A program made the translations under genes and the position numbers. A stretch of 7,774 nucleotides of DNA from Pseudomonadota bacterium (GTDB lineage Bacteria > Pseudomonadota > Alphaproteobacteria > Rhizobiales > Devosiaceae): positions 1 to 7,774 of the forward strand of contig JAEYTY010000040.1 in assembly GCA_023433775.1 (NCBI GenBank), read 5' to 3'. This document shows, one piece after another, positions 4,899 to 7,774 of this stretch (its first letter is position 1; every line of letters starts with the position of its first letter). The notes beneath the pieces were generated by a model. The model made no database searches and was not told the DNA's origin. It saw only the letters and a list, made by a program, of their open reading frames with translations.

Positions 4899-5192
4899 AT
4901 GTCGAAAACTGTTACGCGCGCTACATTGAGTGAAACAGTGGTCACAAGGACAGGCATGGCCAGGTCCGAGGCGGCAGACATATCCGACCGCATGTTCGAA
5001 CTGATCGGTGAAGCGCTCATGCAGGGCGAAACCGTCAAGCTGACAGGTTTTGGATCGCTGCAGGTCCGCTCCCGTGCCGAACGCATCGGCCGCAATCCGC
5101 GCACCGGCGACACACACCGCATCACGGCCCGTCATACGGTTGTCTTTACGCCCGGCGCAAAGCTGCGCGCCGCGCTCGATTCCAAGGTCTGA
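4899..5192 (+). CDS. HU/IHF-family DNA-binding protein
   Basis: This 97-aa protein has the length and fold signature of bacterial histone-like proteins. A helical N-terminal half includes KTVTRATLSE (3-12). ETVKLTGFGSLQVRSRAERIG runs from 44, and the beta-arm motif GRNPRTG (64-70) contains the DNA-intercalating proline P67. The C-terminal strand is VVFTPGAKLRAAL. The KTVTRA start and strand sequence resemble IHF-alpha, but other positions (for example GFGSLQ and DTHRITARH) differ from usual alphaproteobacterial IhfA, so it may be an additional paralogue. It would bend or compact DNA in the nucleoid. ATG 4899 is preceded by GGAGGG with 5-base spacing. It is divergent from rirA and may share operators with it. 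Confidence 0.9.
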   Translation: MSKTVTRATLSETVVTRTGMARSEAADISDRMFELIGEALMQGETVKLTGFGSLQVRSRAERIGRNPRTGDTHRITARHTVVFTPGAKLRAALDSKV

Positions 5193-5208
5193 TCTGGCGA
5201 TTGAACGA

Positions 5209-5233
5209 CGGCGCCGGACAGGGTTCAGCGCCG
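5209..5233 (+). terminator. Weak hairpin after the HU/IHF-like gene
   Basis: CGGCGC (5209-5214) and GCGCCG (5228-5233) can pair across a 13-base loop, and a second small hairpin GGCGC-TTCAG-GCGCC follows at 5244-5258 on the end of the convergent aldo/keto reductase gene. Neither has a T tract. One of them may end transcription between these convergent genes, but the support is weak. Confidence 0.3.
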
Positions 5234-5249
5234 CGTCACCTTAGGCGCT

Positions 5250-6188
5250 TCAGGCGCCGCTCGATGTTAACAGTCTGTTAGCATCATCGGGCAAAGTGAG
5301 ACGCACGCCACGCGCCAGACTCTGCACCTGCTCAACCGAAGTTGCCGAGGCAATCGGCGCGCTGACGCCGGGCTGTGCCACCAGCCAGGCCAGCGCAACT
5401 TCAGCCGGTGTCGCGTCCAGTTCTGCACTAACCTTGTCCAGCGCCTCAAGAATTTTGAATCCCTTGGCGTCCAGATATTGCCCCGCGCCACCGCCCCGCT
5501 GCGACTTGCCGAAATCGTCCTTGCTGCGATATTTCCCGCTCAGAAAGCCCGAGGCAAGGCTATAGTAAGTGATTGATCCGACGTCGTTTTTCTCAAGAAA
5601 GGGCAGCAGCGCCGCAAACTCTTCACGGTCATAAAGATTGTAGCGCGGCTGGGTCACCTCATAGCGCGGCAGGGTCTTGATGATCGAGGTTTCCAGCGCC
5701 TCCTCCATCATCTTGGGCGAATAGTTCGACGCCCCGATCACCCGCACCTTGCCCTCGCGGATCAGCTGGTCATAGGCCTCCAGCGTCTCCTCATGGCTGG
5801 CGGAAGCATCCGGCCAGTGGCTGAAGTAGAGATCGACATAATCGGTCTGCAACCGGCCCAGCGAAGCCTCAATCGAGGCCCGGATTGCATCGCGTTTCAG
5901 CCCGCCGGGATTCTTGGCCGAATTGACCTTGGTAAAGAGGTGAATTTTCTCGCGATTGTTCCGCGATTTCAGCCACTTGCCGATGATCGTCTCGCTCATG
6001 CCCGGCGGGTTTCCGGGCACCCAATTGGGGTAGCCTTCAGCCGTATCAATGGCCGTAAATCCCGCCTCGACATAGGCATCGAGGATGTCAAAACCCCGCG
6101 CCTCGTCGACGGTCCAGCCAAACACATTGCCGCCCAGTACCAGCGGTTCGATAACGAGATCACTGCGTCCCAATGGCCGACGATTCAT
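5250..6188 (-). CDS. Aldo/keto reductase
   Basis: This 312-aa protein has the full length of a cytosolic NADPH-dependent aldo/keto reductase. The catalytic tetrad is visible as D48 and Y53 in IDTAEGYPN, K87 in LFTKVNS and H124 in YFSHWPD. The N-terminal RPLGRSDLVIEPLVLGGNVFG and the later GASNYSP, YSLASGFLSGKY and cofactor-end PIASATSVEQV blocks are typical of the YdhF/Tas-like bacterial branch. The substrate cannot be read from sequence. The ATG at 6188 has AAGGAG seven bases upstream. It starts 45 bases after the stop of the VOC-family gene on the same strand, so the two are probably one operon, perhaps handling reactive carbonyls, though that is inference. Confidence 0.93.
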   Translation of the reverse strand: MNRRPLGRSDLVIEPLVLGGNVFGWTVDEARGFDILDAYVEAGFTAIDTAEGYPNWVPGNPPGMSETIIGKWLKSRNNREKIHLFTKVNSAKNPGGLKRDAIRASIEASLGRLQTDYVDLYFSHWPDASASHEETLEAYDQLIREGKVRVIGASNYSPKMMEEALETSIIKTLPRYEVTQPRYNLYDREEFAALLPFLEKNDVGSITYYSLASGFLSGKYRSKDDFGKSQRGGGAGQYLDAKGFKILEALDKVSAELDATPAEVALAWLVAQPGVSAPIASATSVEQVQSLARGVRLTLPDDANRLLTSSGA

Positions 6189-6233
6189 GGTTCTGCTCCT
6201 TCAATGGCAGAAAGCTAAACGCTCCCGCCCCCG

Positions 6234-6632
6234 TTACGTTCGCTGCGCTGGCTCAATCAGGTCCCAGCGATTGCCATAAAGATCCTCAAACACGACGACG
6301 CTGCCATAGGCCTCGTGCCGCGGCGCTTCGATAAAGGACACGCCGGCCGCTTTCATGCGCTCATAGTCACCGGCAAAATCCTCGGTCTCGAGAAAAAGCA
6401 TCACCCGTCCGCCTGCCTGTCTGCCGATGACGTTTTGCTGCTCTTGCCCGTCGGCTTGCGCCAGCAATAGCCGCGCACCGCGCCCGCCGGGCGGCGCCAC
6501 GACAACCCAGCGCTTCTGCCCGCCAAGCGGCGTGTCTTCGAGCAGCGAAAACCCCAACTTGTCTCGGTAAAACCCTATGGCGTCGTCATAATCAGCGACG
6601 ACCAGCGCGATAGTAGCAATGGATTGGCTCAT
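6234..6632 (-). CDS. VOC-family (glyoxalase/bleomycin-resistance-like) protein
   Basis: This 132-aa single-module vicinal-oxygen-chelate protein has two beta-alpha-beta-beta-beta halves: IATIALVVADYDDAIGFYRDKLGF (5-28, first half) and VMLFLETEDFAGDYERMKAAGV (77-98), ending DLYGNRWDLIEP (117-128). Members include glyoxalases, dioxygenases and drug-binding proteins; the substrate is unknown. The ATG at 6632 is chosen because the family begins here; upstream in-frame codons back to 6836 translate intergenic sequence. There is no clear Shine-Dalgarno, and a promoter-like TTGACC-N16-TAATCG ends just before the start, so the mRNA may be leaderless. It precedes the aldo/keto reductase gene in the same direction. 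Confidence 0.88.
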   Translation of the reverse strand: MSQSIATIALVVADYDDAIGFYRDKLGFSLLEDTPLGGQKRWVVVAPPGGRGARLLLAQADGQEQQNVIGRQAGGRVMLFLETEDFAGDYERMKAAGVSFIEAPRHEAYGSVVVFEDLYGNRWDLIEPAQRT

Positions 6633-6639
6633 TCGCCAT

Positions 6640-6667
6640 CGATTACCCACCGCGCAAGCCCGGTCAA
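6640..6667 (-). promoter_or_regulatory. Candidate promoter of the VOC-aldo/keto reductase pair
   Basis: On the minus strand TTGACC (6667 to 6662), preceded by C as in the alphaproteobacterial CTTGAC element, is followed after 16 bases by TAATCG (6645 to 6640). Transcription would begin at or next to the ATG at 6632, consistent with the missing ribosome-binding site. Confidence 0.33.
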
Positions 6668-6741
6668 GCGGCGGAAATGTATCCGAACGGTTCTTTTGAA
6701 ATCCGTCCAATGCTGTGGATTGCCCCGACATGGACAATGCA

Positions 6742-6759
6742 GTTGACCAATTGGTCAAC
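6742..6759. promoter_or_regulatory. 18-bp perfect palindrome, candidate operator
   Basis: GTTGACCAATTGGTCAAC is fully self-complementary. It lies 110 bases from the VOC gene start and 98 bases from the binding-protein gene start, between divergent genes. Half-sites of the TGGTC/GACCA kind are common among GntR-family (FadR-like) regulators, which often control peptide-type transporters in Rhizobiales. No regulator gene is seen next to it in this window, so the binding protein is unknown. Confidence 0.55.
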
Positions 6760-6857
6760 AATTCCCATTGCGCTCCCCTGATTTCTACGCTTTTGTGTCG
6801 CCCAAGCCTCCGGCGCTCACCCGCTGAGAAGGACAAGAATCAGGAACGGAGACCATT

Positions 6858-7774
6858 ATGCACTCATCACTGACCCGCCTCGCGGCGGCGCTTATTGCCA
6901 CGACAATGCTCGCGGGCGTTGCCAATGCCGAAACGATCCGCTGGGCGCGTTCGTCCGATGCGCTGACCCTCGACCCCCATTCGCAGAACCAGGGCAATAC
7001 CCACACTGTCGCCCACCACATCTACGAAACGCTGCTGGGCCGCGACAATGATGGCAATCTGACCCCGCGTCTCGCCACCGAATACGGCCTCAAGGAAGGC
7101 GACCCGACGGTTTGGGTCTTCAAGCTGCGCGAAGGCGTCAAATTCCACAACGGCAATGATTTCACCGCCGAAGACGTGGTCTATTCGATCGAACGCGCCA
7201 AGAGCGAATTCTCGAATATGAAGCAGCTGCACGCCGAAGTTGAATCGGTGACCGCTGTCGACGACTACACCGTCGAATTCCAGATGACCGGTCCTGCGCT
7301 CATCTACCCGAACAACCTCACCAATACCTTCATCATGGACAAGACCTGGTCGGACGAGAACGATCTCGCCGTGGTCCAGGATTTTGCCAGCGGCGCGACC
7401 AATTACTCGGTCCTCAACACCAACGGCACCGGCCCCTATACGCTGGTCTCGCGTGAAGTCGATGTGAAGACCGTGCTGACCTATAACGATGCATGGTGGG
7501 GCGATGCGCCTGCTGTGACTGACATCGAATATTTCGTCATTGCCGACCCGCAGACCCGTATCTCGGCTCTGCTGTCGGGCGAAGTCGACATCGTGCAGGA
7601 CGTTCCGCCGCAGGACATCGAGCGCCTCAGCAACACTGAAGGCTTCAAGGTCGAGATCGGCCCTGAAAACCGCTTCATCTATTTCGGCTACAAGTTTGGC
7701 GAAGAGCCGCTTAAGTCGTCCAACATCACCGACTCCAACCCCTTCAACAACCCGCTGGTTCGCGAAGCCATGGA
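6858..7774 (+). CDS. ABC transporter substrate-binding protein, family 5 (peptide type), partial
   Basis: The first 305 codons of a periplasmic solute-binding protein are visible; the family is usually about 500-530 aa. A signal peptide (1-24) has a short charged start, a hydrophobic core ALIATTMLAG and cleavage at VANA|ET. Mature features are those of the DppA/OppA/NikA class: TLDPHSQNQGNT (33-48), IYETLLGRD (55-63), FKLREGVKFHNG (88-99), FTAEDVVYSIERA (102-114) and a GTGPYTL strand. It would capture di-/oligopeptides or similar ligands for an ABC importer whose other genes should follow downstream. ATG 6858 is preceded by GGAG (6848-6851) at 6-base spacing. The divergent region upstream holds an 18-bp palindrome. 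Confidence 0.94.
   Translation, partial: MHSSLTRLAAALIATTMLAGVANAETIRWARSSDALTLDPHSQNQGNTHTVAHHIYETLLGRDNDGNLTPRLATEYGLKEGDPTVWVFKLREGVKFHNGNDFTAEDVVYSIERAKSEFSNMKQLHAEVESVTAVDDYTVEFQMTGPALIYPNNLTNTFIMDKTWSDENDLAVVQDFASGATNYSVLNTNGTGPYTLVSREVDVKTVLTYNDAWWGDAPAVTDIEYFVIADPQTRISALLSGEVDIVQDVPPQDIERLSNTEGFKVEIGPENRFIYFGYKFGEEPLKSSNITDSNPFNNPLVREAM

Noticed and set aside
1..7774. CRISPR array, insertion sequence, phage genes or attachment site
   Set aside because: There are no direct-repeat arrays, transposase motifs or integrase genes, and composition is even across the window.

Overview
The window looks like a chromosomal piece of an alphaproteobacterium of the order Hyphomicrobiales (Rhizobiales), perhaps a Devosia-like genus. 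The evidence is a high-GC genome with G/C-ending codons, a clear RirA iron regulator (a protein largely confined to this group), a Uup-type ABC-F ATPase and a family 5 peptide-transporter binding protein. The genus is a guess from protein style; no search was run.

Layout: 1-84 is the tail of an unidentified upstream gene, overlapping a 68-aa hypothetical gene (71-277, +). That gene ends in an intrinsic terminator lying on the 3' end of a convergent 71-aa hypothetical gene (299-514, -). The stretch 515-1020 holds no large gene. It contains a perfect CRP-type palindrome, a second inverted repeat, and a possible 35-aa peptide ORF on the minus strand. A LacI-family regulator follows (1021-2067, +) and converges, across a perfect 11-bp hairpin, on an ABC-F (uup-like) gene (2156-3970, -).

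The ABC-F gene is the most striking coding feature. It is intact over about 604 codons except for one in-frame TAG exactly where the catalytic glutamate of the first Walker B motif (DEPTNHLD) should be. Upstream of it, between its start and the end of rirA, is a segment with a TTGACA -35 element, a palindrome in the promoter spacer, several hairpins, and a 12-bp-stem intrinsic terminator with a U tract. It could be a separate small RNA, an attenuating leader of the ABC-F gene, or an elaborate 3' end of rirA.

rirA (4224-4709, -) diverges from a small HU/IHF-family gene (4899-5192, +). Their shared promoter region carries a match to the Irr-type ICE box (TTTAGAA-N3-TTCTAAA) inside the rirA core promoter, and a perfect AAACATGA-N9-TCATGTTT palindrome that fits the TGA-N9-TCA pattern reported for RirA operators. 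This suggests iron-responsive cross-control of rirA and perhaps of the nucleoid-protein gene.

The right end holds a minus-strand pair, a VOC/glyoxalase-like protein (6234-6632) followed by an aldo/keto reductase (5250-6188), probably co-transcribed. They diverge from a secreted peptide-type ABC transporter binding protein (6858 to the window end). An 18-bp perfect palindrome lies in the divergent region and is a good candidate operator.
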